A stretch of 46,782 nt of DNA from Brevibacterium sp. S111 (GTDB lineage Bacteria > Actinomycetota > Actinomycetes > Actinomycetales > Brevibacteriaceae): contig NZ_RHFH01000019.1 of the NCBI RefSeq assembly GCF_004745075.1, positions 1 through 46,782 of the forward strand. The letters are read 5' to 3'. Position 1 is the first letter of the stretch; each line of letters begins with the position of its first letter. Below are positions 31,335 to 38,764 of the stretch, in pieces. A program made the translations under genes and the position numbers. The notes under the pieces were generated by a model that was given only the letters and a program-made list of their open reading frames with translations, had not been told where the DNA came from and ran no database searches.

Positions 31335-32804
31335 TTACGCTCGCACGGGCTCGTTCTCCCGCCGGTCCTTCTTCCGCCCGCGGGCCAGGTCGATGATGCC
31401 GATGACTCCGGCGAAGACGATGACCAGGGCGATGAACCCGAAACCGGCGACGATGGCCGCGCCGTACCCGGCCAGCGGCTGGACGACGAAGAACACGGCG
31501 GTGACGATCGCGATGCCGATGGCCGTACCCACCCGCTGCCCGGTCTGCATCACGCCGCCGGAGCTGCCCGCGTAGTCGACGGGGACCTCGGCGAGCGTGA
31601 GCGTCTGATTCGGGCTGATCGCCATGCCCTGCCCGAGGCCGGTGATCCCGAGCGTGAGCAGCAGCCACCAGATGCTGACTCCCCAGGACTCGTGGGCCAG
31701 CACGAGGAGCGCCGAGGCGACGACCCCGGTGAGACCGATTCCGACCCCGAGGACGACCATCTTCCGTCCGAAGGTGAGCACGACACGGCCGGCGGCCTGT
31801 GCGGCGATGGCCGAGAGCAGCGCCGAAGGCAGACCGATGAGGCCGGCATGGAGGGCGGGGAACCCGAGACCGTTCTGCAGGTAGAGCGCCACGATGACCC
31901 AGATGCCGGGCATACCGACGAAATACATGGACGTCAGCGAGGCCCCATAGGCGAAGCTGCGTGTCCGGAACAGCTGCATGTCGACCATCGGTGATCCGCC
32001 TCGGCGGGCATACCGGTTCTCCCAGCGCACCCAGAAGACGACGATGAGCGCACCGACGGGCACGAGAGCGTAGATCCAGGCTCCTGCGCTGCGCTCGAGG
32101 AAGGGGAGCATGATGAGCAGAGTGCCGACGGCAAGCAGCACGAGGCCGACCGGGTCGAAGTCCGCGCGCTTGCGGGTGTGCGGTTCGGTCTCGGTGCCGG
32201 ACCCGACCCACGCACTCTTCGGCAGCCAGAAGCGGCCGAGGATGATCGCGGCCAGAGCGATCGGGACGTTGATGAGGAACGCCGAACGCCAACCCCACTC
32301 CTCGCCGAGCACAGCGATGAGCCCACCGCCGAGGACGGGTCCGATGCCCACGGAGACGCCGACGATCGTGCCGAACATCCCGAAGGCGCGACCGCGCACC
32401 TTGCCGTGGAAGTACTGCTGGAGCATCCCCACACCCTGCGGGCTGAGCAGCCCGGAGCCCACGCCCATGACGACGCGGGCGATGTTGAGGATCAGCGGGT
32501 CGGGCGAGAGCCCGGCGATGAGGGATCCGAGCGCGAAGACGCTGACGCCGAGGACGAAGAGCCTGCCCCGGCCGAAGAGGTCACCGGCACGGCCCGCCGC
32601 GACGAGGAACACCCCGAAGGCCAGCGTGTAGCCGGAGAGCACCCATTGGATCGCCGAGTTCGAGGCGCCGATCGAGCGCTGCATATCGGGCAGGATGACG
32701 TTGACGATCGAGACGCTCAGCAGCGACATGAACATCGGGACGAGCATCACTGCAAGGATCTTGCGCTGCTCAGCTGTCATGACCGTCTCGGAAGTATTAC
32801 CCAT
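31335..32804 (-). CDS. DHA2-type multidrug MFS exporter
   Basis: 489 residues, about 14 membrane helices, the length and pattern of the EmrB/QacA group. Markers are VSIVNVILPDMQRSIGASNSAIQWVLSGYTLAFGVFLVAAGRAGDLFGRGRLF (motifs D1 and A) and GVSVGIGPVLGGGLIAVLGEEWGWRSAFLINVPI (motif C). Such proteins expel lipophilic or cationic compounds with protons. A charged loop (SAWVGSGTETEPHTRKR) separates the halves. ATG 32804 has no Shine-Dalgarno sequence; ATG 32780 is an alternative. It converges on the VTC gene with an 18-nt gap. No dedicated regulator is adjacent. Confidence 0.88.
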   Translation of the reverse strand: MGNTSETVMTAEQRKILAVMLVPMFMSLLSVSIVNVILPDMQRSIGASNSAIQWVLSGYTLAFGVFLVAAGRAGDLFGRGRLFVLGVSVFALGSLIAGLSPDPLILNIARVVMGVGSGLLSPQGVGMLQQYFHGKVRGRAFGMFGTIVGVSVGIGPVLGGGLIAVLGEEWGWRSAFLINVPIALAAIILGRFWLPKSAWVGSGTETEPHTRKRADFDPVGLVLLAVGTLLIMLPFLERSAGAWIYALVPVGALIVVFWVRWENRYARRGGSPMVDMQLFRTRSFAYGASLTSMYFVGMPGIWVIVALYLQNGLGFPALHAGLIGLPSALLSAIAAQAAGRVVLTFGRKMVVLGVGIGLTGVVASALLVLAHESWGVSIWWLLLTLGITGLGQGMAISPNQTLTLAEVPVDYAGSSGGVMQTGQRVGTAIGIAIVTAVFFVVQPLAGYGAAIVAGFGFIALVIVFAGVIGIIDLARGRKKDRRENEPVRA

Positions 32805-32839
32805 TCATATAGTTCTACGCCGCCCCACCGACAAGCACA

Positions 32840-32883
32840 ATCGGTCTCCGTGGTGCGTTTGCTCACGCGCCACGGAGACCGAT
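32840..32883. terminator. Strong hairpin terminator after DUF3151 gene
   Basis: Arms 32840-32853 and 32870-32883 are perfect over 14 nt and extend inward by four more pairs including one G-T, with an 8-nt loop. It lies between the DUF3151 stop and the MFS start on the same strand, separating the two transcripts. Confidence 0.85.
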
Positions 32884-32906
32884 GTGTCCGACGGGGTCGG
32901 GCGGGC

Positions 32907-33368
32907 CTACTCCCCCTTGCCGATGGCTTCGGCGGCGCTCGGGTCAGACGAGCGGAGGAATTCCTCAATGCGCGCGGCTTCTTCGCCTTCGCCGATCGCA
33001 CCGGCGGCACGGCCGAGCGCGTAGAGGGCGCGGAGGAATCCGCGGTTGACTTCGTGCGAGTACGGGATCGGGCCGGCGCCGCGCCATCCGGCGGCGCGCA
33101 GGGCGTCGAGTCCGCGGTGGTAACCGACGCGGGCGTAGGCATAGGCGTCGACGAGGCGACCCTCCTGGTGGGCTTCATCGGCGAGTTCGGCCCAGGCCAG
33201 GGAGGAGGCCGGCAGCGCTGCGGCGACGTCGATGGGTTCCTCACCGGCGTCGATGCGCTTCTTCGCGTCCACATCCGGGTGATCCTCAGGCAGGTAGGTC
33301 GGCTGCGGTCCGAGCTGGCTCGCGTCCAGGTTGCCGATGTGTGAGGGGTTTCCGATGGGCTGTGTCAT
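32907..33368 (-). CDS. DUF3151 family protein
   Basis: 153 residues, soluble, mostly helical. The recognisable run is LAWAELADEAHQEGRLVDAYAYARVGYHRGLDALRAAGWRGAGPIPYSHEVNRGFLRALYALGRAA, a TPR-like alpha-helical core that defines this actinobacterial family. Its biochemical role is unknown. AAGGAG lies 6 nt before the ATG. In many actinobacteria it neighbours purA and fructose-bisphosphate aldolase; here purA is far away on the same strand. It may be cotranscribed with the GDPD-like and glycosyltransferase genes upstream. Confidence 0.88.
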   Translation of the reverse strand: MTQPIGNPSHIGNLDASQLGPQPTYLPEDHPDVDAKKRIDAGEEPIDVAAALPASSLAWAELADEAHQEGRLVDAYAYARVGYHRGLDALRAAGWRGAGPIPYSHEVNRGFLRALYALGRAAGAIGEGEEAARIEEFLRSSDPSAAEAIGKGE

Positions 33369-33451
33369 GGCGTCTCCTTCTTCGTCAGGGTGTCATCGTC
33401 GGGGTTGTCAACGGCAATGCGCCGAGGCGGCTGTCCGCCCCAGCTGCACGT

Positions 33452-34384
33452 TCAGTCGGACTTCACTTCGGAGGGCAGAACCTTGTATGGGTTCGTGCTC
33501 AGGGCGCCGACGGCACCGGCATCGGCGAGAGTCTCGAGTTCCTTCTTGTCCTTGACTCCGGTCACCCATACGGCGAGGTCCGATTCGGTCCAGTCCGCCG
33601 CCGCGTCTGCTTTCACCGCCACTGCGGTGTAGCCGGCCGGGCCGAGGTCCTCGGGTGAGCTTCCGGAGTAGTCTCCGGTGAACATCGCATCGACACCGGC
33701 ATCGGCGGCGGCACGGGCCACCTCGGCGTCATCGGTGCGCACAATCGTCGATTCCTCGAGCCCCGCCTCGGTGATGGTCTTCAAGGCCGGTTCGGCCACC
33801 TCGGCGGAATCGATGGCGGGCAGGAAGACGGTGTCGCCGCCGACCTCGCCGACGAGGTCATCCCAGGTGATGGTCTCGCCGGCCTGCGTGTCCTTGCGCG
33901 GAGGCGTGATCGAGGCATCACGGAATTCGTCGACGGTGATCTCGTCGAGGTCCTTCTTCAGGCCCATCTGCTCGGTCGCCGTCTCGGGGTTCGCGGCGAC
34001 GATCGTCCCGTCGCCCAGCGCGGTCAGGGTCGGGGCGGGCAGGTAACCGAACTTCACGTTCTCGGTGAAGGCGATCTTCGAGTTCGCCGGGTACACCGCG
34101 GATCCGCCGTCGAGCGCGGCGACGGCCGGCGGGTTGAGGGAATCGACGGTGAGCTGGTCCTTCGAGCCGAAGACGTTGAAGAGGAACACGCCGAGAACGA
34201 GGAGGACGACGATTCCGCCGGCCCACAGGGGTGCGTAGAACTTCTTCGGCTCCGGCCGATCCGGCACGGGGGTGCGCTCATTGGATTCGGGATCGACGGC
34301 CGGCAGCGGGTCGGTGAGGCCACGGCCGTAGCGGTCCTTGTCGATTCCGCTGCGCTGCTTCCTGCTCGGCTTCTTCTTGCTCAT
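33452..34384 (-). CDS. Membrane-anchored, degenerate GDPD-like protein
   Basis: About 310 residues. A 50-residue basic, proline-rich cytosolic start is followed by one helix (APLWAGGIVVLLVLGVFLFNVFG). The outer domain follows the glycerophosphodiester phosphodiesterase plan: a DGTIVAANPET strand, an LDEITVDEFRD helix, ITWDDLVGEVGG (matching the PTLEEVL segment), STIVRTDD, DAMFTGDYSG, and a last strand-helix DLAVWVTGVKDKKELETLADAGAVGALSTNP. The catalytic HRG, ENT and HD motifs are absent, so it is probably inactive and may bind rather than cleave. ATG 34384 overlaps the glycosyltransferase stop as ATGA, which suggests the two act together at the membrane. Confidence 0.7.
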   Translation of the reverse strand: MSKKKPSRKQRSGIDKDRYGRGLTDPLPAVDPESNERTPVPDRPEPKKFYAPLWAGGIVVLLVLGVFLFNVFGSKDQLTVDSLNPPAVAALDGGSAVYPANSKIAFTENVKFGYLPAPTLTALGDGTIVAANPETATEQMGLKKDLDEITVDEFRDASITPPRKDTQAGETITWDDLVGEVGGDTVFLPAIDSAEVAEPALKTITEAGLEESTIVRTDDAEVARAAADAGVDAMFTGDYSGSSPEDLGPAGYTAVAVKADAAADWTESDLAVWVTGVKDKKELETLADAGAVGALSTNPYKVLPSEVKSD

Positions 34385-35460
34385 CGGCTGCTGTCCTCCG
34401 TCGTGCCGGCCCCGGTGACCAGGCCCTTGAGGAATCCGGCACCCCAGCACAGGTGCATGGTCGGCAGGACGATGCCGAACCAGAACCGTTCCCTGCGGCC
34501 GCAGTCCTTCGCCGCCGAGGCGGTTGCCAGGATGCCGGCGATGTAGCCGAAGCTCGGCACGTGGATCAGGGAGGTGAAACGGCGGAGGAACTTCGGCCAC
34601 TTCTTCGTCGTGCCGCTGAGCTGGAGCAGGGTTTCGAGGACCGCCGCCCCCATGCCGAGCACGAGCACCGGCGGGGCGAAGTAGCGGATCGAGTTCTGCC
34701 CGCCGTAGCGGCGGATGAGTTCGGCCCGCCAGATTCCCGTCGCCCAGAACTGCTGGGCGATCTTCGACCAGGTTCCGCGCGGCCAGTAGGTCACCTGCAT
34801 GTCCGGGTTGAACCAGATGCGGCCGCCGGCGGTGCGGATGCGCAGGTTGAGTTCCCAGTCCTGGCCGCGTTTGATGCCTTCGTCGAAGCCTTCGAGGGTT
34901 TCGAAGACCTCACGTCGGTAGACGCCGAGGTACGCGGATTCGGCTTCCTGGGCTTCGTCGCCGGAATGGTAGGCGGGCCCGCCGAGTCCGACCGGGGACA
35001 TGTAGGCACGGGCCACGGCTTTCTGGAAGGCGGTCTTGCCGCGGGCAAGCATGAGTCCGCCGCAGTTCGCGGCTCTGGTCTCGCGCAGGGTGTCGATGGC
35101 CTGCTGTGTGTATTCGGGGTTGAGGCCGGAGTGCGCGTCGACGCGGATGATGACCTCGTGACGGGTCGCGGCGAAGGCGAGATTGAGCCCGATGGGCGTC
35201 GCGGCCTGCGGGTTGTCGACCGTCTGGATGCGCGGATCGGCGGCGGCCATCTGCTCGATGATGGCGTTCGTGTCGTCGGTCGAGGGTCCGAGCGCGAGGA
35301 CGACTTCCTTGTCCCCGTCGTAGTCCTGGGACAGGATCGTCGTGATCGCCTGCCGGATGTGCTCGGCCTCGTTGAGCACCGGCATGATGTAGGAGACGCC
35401 GGGCTTCTCGGGCAGCGGCGGCAGCCCGTCCGGGGTCAGGATCTCAAGTACTTTCGACAC
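34381..35460 (-). CDS. Family 2 glycosyltransferase (ExoA-like)
   Basis: 359 residues. The GT-A domain (about 20-240) begins VSYIMPVLNEAEHI and has the nucleotide-sugar and metal motif IRVDAHSGLNPEY (DxD-like), the acceptor motif ESAYLGVYRREVFETLEGFDE and the base RGQDWELNLRI. A C-terminal part with two or three hydrophobic helices (YFAPPVLVLGMGAAVLETLLQL, FGYIAGILATASA, WFGIVLPTMHLCWGAGF) holds it in the membrane. ExoA-type enzymes extend lipid-linked polysaccharide. The start is GTG 35460. It is coupled to the GDPD-like membrane protein gene. Confidence 0.85.
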   Translation of the reverse strand: MSKVLEILTPDGLPPLPEKPGVSYIMPVLNEAEHIRQAITTILSQDYDGDKEVVLALGPSTDDTNAIIEQMAAADPRIQTVDNPQAATPIGLNLAFAATRHEVIIRVDAHSGLNPEYTQQAIDTLRETRAANCGGLMLARGKTAFQKAVARAYMSPVGLGGPAYHSGDEAQEAESAYLGVYRREVFETLEGFDEGIKRGQDWELNLRIRTAGGRIWFNPDMQVTYWPRGTWSKIAQQFWATGIWRAELIRRYGGQNSIRYFAPPVLVLGMGAAVLETLLQLSGTTKKWPKFLRRFTSLIHVPSFGYIAGILATASAAKDCGRRERFWFGIVLPTMHLCWGAGFLKGLVTGAGTTEDSSR

Positions 35461-35534
35461 GCCTTCAATCTTCCCATATCCCCGCCCTTCCGGCCTTGAG
35501 GGGGCACACAGGCAGATCCCCTCGCCGAGGCGGC

Positions 35535-35597
35535 CCGATCACAGCCCGCGGGCGATGGTCACTACTCGCGATTGCCGATCACAGTCCGCGGGCGATG
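35535..35597. repeat. Direct repeat of acyl-CoA dehydrogenase 3' end
   Basis: 23-nt copies at 35535-35557 and 35575-35597 differ at one base and are 40 nt apart. The right copy holds the last codons and stop of the acyl-CoA dehydrogenase gene; the left copy lies beyond it. A local duplication is the simplest explanation. Confidence 0.75.
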
Positions 35598-36733
35598 AGT
35601 TCCTTCATGATCTCGTTCGTGCCGCCGTAGATCTTCTGCACGCGCGAATCGGCGTAGAGGCGGGCGATCGGGTACTCGAGCATGTATCCGTACCCGCCGA
35701 AGATCTGCAGGCAGCGGTCGACGACGCGGTTCTGGGCGTCCGTGACCCAGTACTTTCCGGCCGAGGCCCGTTCGGTCGTCAGCGTTCCCTCGATGTGTTC
35801 GCTGGTGAGATGGTCGACGAAGGTGCGCACGGACAGCGCTTCCGTCGCACATTCGGCGAGGACGAACTTCGTGTTCTGGAAGTCGAGGATGGACCGACCG
35901 AAGGCCTCGCGGTCCTTCGCGTAGGCGACCGCCTCGCGGACGGCGAACTCCGCGGTCGCCGCACCTCCGACGGCGATGGCCAGACGCTCCTGCGGCAGCT
36001 GCTGCATGAGTTGGAGGAAGCCGCGACCCTCCGTCCCGCCGAGGACGTTCTCGGCCGGGACTCGCATGTCCTCGAAGAACAGCTCGCGGGTGTCCTGCCC
36101 GTGCAGGCCGACCTTGTCGAGTACGCGGCCGCGGGAGAACCCGGGCAGGTCGGCCACCTCGGCGACGATGAGCGAGAGCCCCTTCGCCCCGGGCTCATCG
36201 CTTGTGCGCGCCACGATGATGACGAGGTCGGCGTGGGTGCCGTTGGTGATGAACGTCTTCGCCCCGTTGATGACGTAGTCGTCGCCGTCGCGCACGGCCC
36301 GGGTCTTCACGCTCTGCAGGTCGGAGCCGGTGCCGGGTTCGGTCATCGCGATGGCCGAGACGAGCTCGCCCGTGGCCATACGCGGCAGCCACCTCTGCTT
36401 CTGCTCCTCGGTGCCGAAGGCGTTGATGTAGTGGGCGTTGATCGTCGAGTGGACACTGTTGCCCCACGCGGTGTCGCCGACGAATCCCTGCTCCTGGAGG
36501 AGGACGGCTTCATGAGCGAAGGTGCCGCCTCCGCCGCCGTACTCCTCGGGAATCGACACGCACAGCAGACCGGCGTCTCCGGCGCGGTTCCACAATTCGC
36601 GATCGACCTGCTTCTGCTCGGCGAAGCGGGCTTCGTTCGGCACGATCTCCTTGGCGATGAATCCGCGCGCCAGATCACGCAGATCATCTGTTTCCTGGGT
36701 CTCCCACGCGCCGCGGTATCCGTCGAGAATCAT
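35579..36733 (-). CDS. Acyl-CoA dehydrogenase
   Basis: About 384 residues, normal length. FAD-dependent alpha,beta-desaturation of an acyl-CoA. Motifs: AIAMTEPGTGSDLQSVKT (flavin contact), FITNGTHADLVIIVART, RVLDKVGLHGQDTRELFFEDMRVP, then YAKDREAFGRSILDFQNTKFVLAE and C-terminal QIFGGYGYMLEYPIARLYADSRVQKIYGGTNEIMKELIAR. Glu in GGTNEIM is the usual position of the catalytic base for short/medium-chain types. GGAG lies about 8 nt before ATG 36733. It follows the CoA-transferase gene on the same strand after 91 nt and probably shares its TetR-controlled promoter. Confidence 0.93.
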   Translation of the reverse strand: MILDGYRGAWETQETDDLRDLARGFIAKEIVPNEARFAEQKQVDRELWNRAGDAGLLCVSIPEEYGGGGGTFAHEAVLLQEQGFVGDTAWGNSVHSTINAHYINAFGTEEQKQRWLPRMATGELVSAIAMTEPGTGSDLQSVKTRAVRDGDDYVINGAKTFITNGTHADLVIIVARTSDEPGAKGLSLIVAEVADLPGFSRGRVLDKVGLHGQDTRELFFEDMRVPAENVLGGTEGRGFLQLMQQLPQERLAIAVGGAATAEFAVREAVAYAKDREAFGRSILDFQNTKFVLAECATEALSVRTFVDHLTSEHIEGTLTTERASAGKYWVTDAQNRVVDRCLQIFGGYGYMLEYPIARLYADSRVQKIYGGTNEIMKELIARGL

Positions 36734-36824
36734 TGCTTCGTCTCCTGTCTGTGGTGTGCTGTCGTCTCTTCGAGTGGCCGTTGTGGCCGAGCCGGTGCTT
36801 GGGCGAATCCGAGCTGCCGGGGCC

Positions 36825-37667
36825 TCAGCCCAGCGCGACCTTCTCGATCGGCAGATCATGTTCGTCGGCGAACGCCATCCAATGCGCGGTGGACTCGACG
36901 ACGAAGGCCCGCTCGAGCTCCTCATGATCGGATCCGAGCAGCGACGCCAGGGCCTTCGCGAAATGCGGTTCGAGGCAGGCCACCGCGACATGTCCGTCGG
37001 CCGTGGCATACGTCCGATACACGGGCAGTCCCCCGCCGAGGATGGCCCCCGGTGAGCTCAATCCGTGCCGTGCCGGTCCTGCCGCCCATCCGGCCGCCTC
37101 GTCGAGGACGACGCGTTCGACGATTCCGCCGGCGTCCTGACCGGAGGCGCGTTTGGCTTCGAGCCGCCGCAGTCCGGCCAGCGCCCGCAGCGCGGCGTGC
37201 TCACCGCCGAGGACATCGGCGACCGGCACGGTGGGCATGGTTCCAGGGACGAGGGTGGAATGCGCGGCCTGATAGGTGAGGTCGTGTCCGGGCACATCGG
37301 CGCGGTCGCCGGCGAACCCGACGATCTCGACGTGGACGAGCCCATGCTTGTCCACGAGCTGAGGCAGTCCGAGCGCGGCTGCGGCCCGTGGCCGCATGGA
37401 GGTGAGCAGGATGTCGGCGCCGGCCACGAGCGTCTCGAGTTCCTTGACTCCCACCGCCTCCTTGAGATCGATGGTGCGGATCTCCTGCCCTGCGGTCAGT
37501 TCACCGTAGTACTCGGGGACCGTCTGATCGAGGGGGTCACCGCTCGGAGGCTCAACCTTGATGACATCGGCACCGAGAGCGCTCAGCCGCGCGGCGGCAA
37601 GCGGCCCCGGCAGATTGATCGCGAGCGAGATCACCGTGATTCCGGCGAGTGGATCGTGGTCAGTCAT
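36825..37667 (-). CDS. CaiB/BaiF-type CoA-transferase, short form
   Basis: About 280 residues. The N-terminus DPLAGITVISLAINLPGPLAAARLSALGADVIKVEPPSGDPLD is typical of class III CoA-transferases, followed by TIDLKEAVGVKELETLVAGADILLTSMRPRA. The family moves CoA between carboxylic acids through a covalent Asp intermediate. This copy is shorter than the usual 380-400 residues: the C-terminal part is reduced. ATG 37667 has GAAGGG upstream. With the following acyl-CoA dehydrogenase it suggests activation and oxidation of an organic acid; the acid is unknown. Confidence 0.82.
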   Translation of the reverse strand: MTDHDPLAGITVISLAINLPGPLAAARLSALGADVIKVEPPSGDPLDQTVPEYYGELTAGQEIRTIDLKEAVGVKELETLVAGADILLTSMRPRAAAALGLPQLVDKHGLVHVEIVGFAGDRADVPGHDLTYQAAHSTLVPGTMPTVPVADVLGGEHAALRALAGLRRLEAKRASGQDAGGIVERVVLDEAAGWAAGPARHGLSSPGAILGGGLPVYRTYATADGHVAVACLEPHFAKALASLLGSDHEELERAFVVESTAHWMAFADEHDLPIEKVALG

Positions 37668-37718
37668 CCAGAGCCCTTCAGTCGAATCCGTTCCGCGCTT
37701 TTGAATGAATGTATAGGA

Positions 37719-37738
37719 TATTGAAAGAACGTTCAATA
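37719..37738. promoter_or_regulatory. TetR-type operator
   Basis: A perfect inverted repeat TATTGAA-N6-TTCAATA lies in the divergent gap between the CoA-transferase and TetR genes. AT-rich hexamers on both strands (TATCCT, TATACA, AATACT) overlap or adjoin it, so binding would block both promoters. Confidence 0.7.
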
Positions 37739-37776
37739 CTTTCACGGCAGATCGAGGCCGGAAGAGGTCTGCGAGA

Positions 37777-38496
37777 ATGGACGCCGACGACAGGGGTGAA
37801 GACATGAGTATGCCGCCGCATCCGGGCAGCAGAGACGCTGACGCCGATTCCGAATTCCCCGATTCGGCGACCCCTCCCACGCAAGCGGCAGCGGCTCCCA
37901 CGCAAGCCGACCCCGCGACAGCGGACCTGACCAGCCGCGCCCGCATCCGCAATGCCGCCCTGCATCAGTTCGCGAGCTTCGGCTTCGCCGGGACCCCTTT
38001 GCGCGCCATCGCCGCCGAGGCGGGTGTGGCGATCGGACTGATCTCCCACCACTTCGGGTCCAAAGACGGGCTGCGTGAGGCCGTGGAGAGCTGGATCGTC
38101 GACCTGTTCGAGTCCGCGATCGCCGGCGCCGATGCCGCCGCGCACGATTCCGTGGCGGGGGCAGCCGGCCGAGACGCAGCTGTGGCGCGCATGCTGGAGC
38201 AGAATCCGCTGATCGTCAGCTATCTGCGTCGCGAGCTCCTCGAAGATCCCGAGTCCCGCACTCTCATCACTCGCCTCTCCCGGCTCTCACGTCAGAGCGT
38301 CGACTCGATGCGCTCGAGTGGGCTCGCCTCGACGGATCGCGATCGCGTCGAGCAGGTCGTCACCGTCATGGTCCGCCAGATGGGCCGACTCTTCCTCCAG
38401 CCCTTCGTCGATCAGATCGTCGACTCGTTCCCCGCGGACGAACGCCCGCAGACGAAGCCGGAACTGACCATCGACGTCCACGTCCCCCACGACTGA
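37777..38496 (+). CDS. TetR-family repressor
   Basis: 239 residues from ATG 37777; ATG 37804 would drop nine residues, and the start is uncertain. A 45-residue disordered Ala/Pro/Asp-rich tail precedes the TetR helix-turn-helix (RARIRNAALHQFASFGFAGTPLRAIAAEAGVAIGLISHHFGSKDGLREAV). The ligand domain is helical (IVSYLRRELLEDPESRTLITRLSRLS). It is divergent from the CoA-transferase/acyl-CoA dehydrogenase genes, with a palindromic operator between, so an acyl-CoA or the free acid is the likely inducer. The stop codon lies within the first unit of a tandem repeat. Confidence 0.85.
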   Translation: MDADDRGEDMSMPPHPGSRDADADSEFPDSATPPTQAAAAPTQADPATADLTSRARIRNAALHQFASFGFAGTPLRAIAAEAGVAIGLISHHFGSKDGLREAVESWIVDLFESAIAGADAAAHDSVAGAAGRDAAVARMLEQNPLIVSYLRRELLEDPESRTLITRLSRLSRQSVDSMRSSGLASTDRDRVEQVVTVMVRQMGRLFLQPFVDQIVDSFPADERPQTKPELTIDVHVPHD

Positions 38497-38599
38497 GCAC
38501 ACCCGCACACCGCCAGGACGTCACGGCTGAGCAGACTCGCACCCCACCAGGGTCTCCACGACTGAGCAACTCGCGCCTCATCAGGACCTCCACGGCACG
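38488..38599. repeat. 34-35 bp tandem repeat, 3.3 copies, starting at tetR stop
   Basis: Units at 38488-38521, 38522-38556 and 38557-38590 plus a partial fourth share CACGRCTGAGCA, then a CTCGC-like and a CAGG-like block. The tetR stop TGA is the TGA of CTGAGCA in unit one. The array ends about 50 nt before the GntR-type operator of the next operon. Confidence 0.8.
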
Positions 38600-38688
38600 A
38601 TCGCCCGGTGCGCCTTCCTGCGAAACCGAGCTGCCACCTCGGCGAGGGTTGTGCCGTACCGCACATTCCCGTAGATTCATAACATAGG

Positions 38689-38706
38689 ACATCAGACGTC
38701 CTATGT
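38689..38706. promoter_or_regulatory. GntR/FCD operator candidate at sialic acid operon
   Basis: ACATCAGACGTCCTATGT lies about 59 nt before the symporter start and is embedded in the wider arms ACATAGGAC/GTCCTATGT (38682-38706). It matches 13 of 18 positions of the site before the GntR gene at 44888-44905. Binding by that regulator is inferred. Confidence 0.6.
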
Positions 38707-38764
38707 GTCAGTCGGGACTCGACGCTCTCACCGGTCCCCTACGAACTTCACGTGAGGAGGGAGC

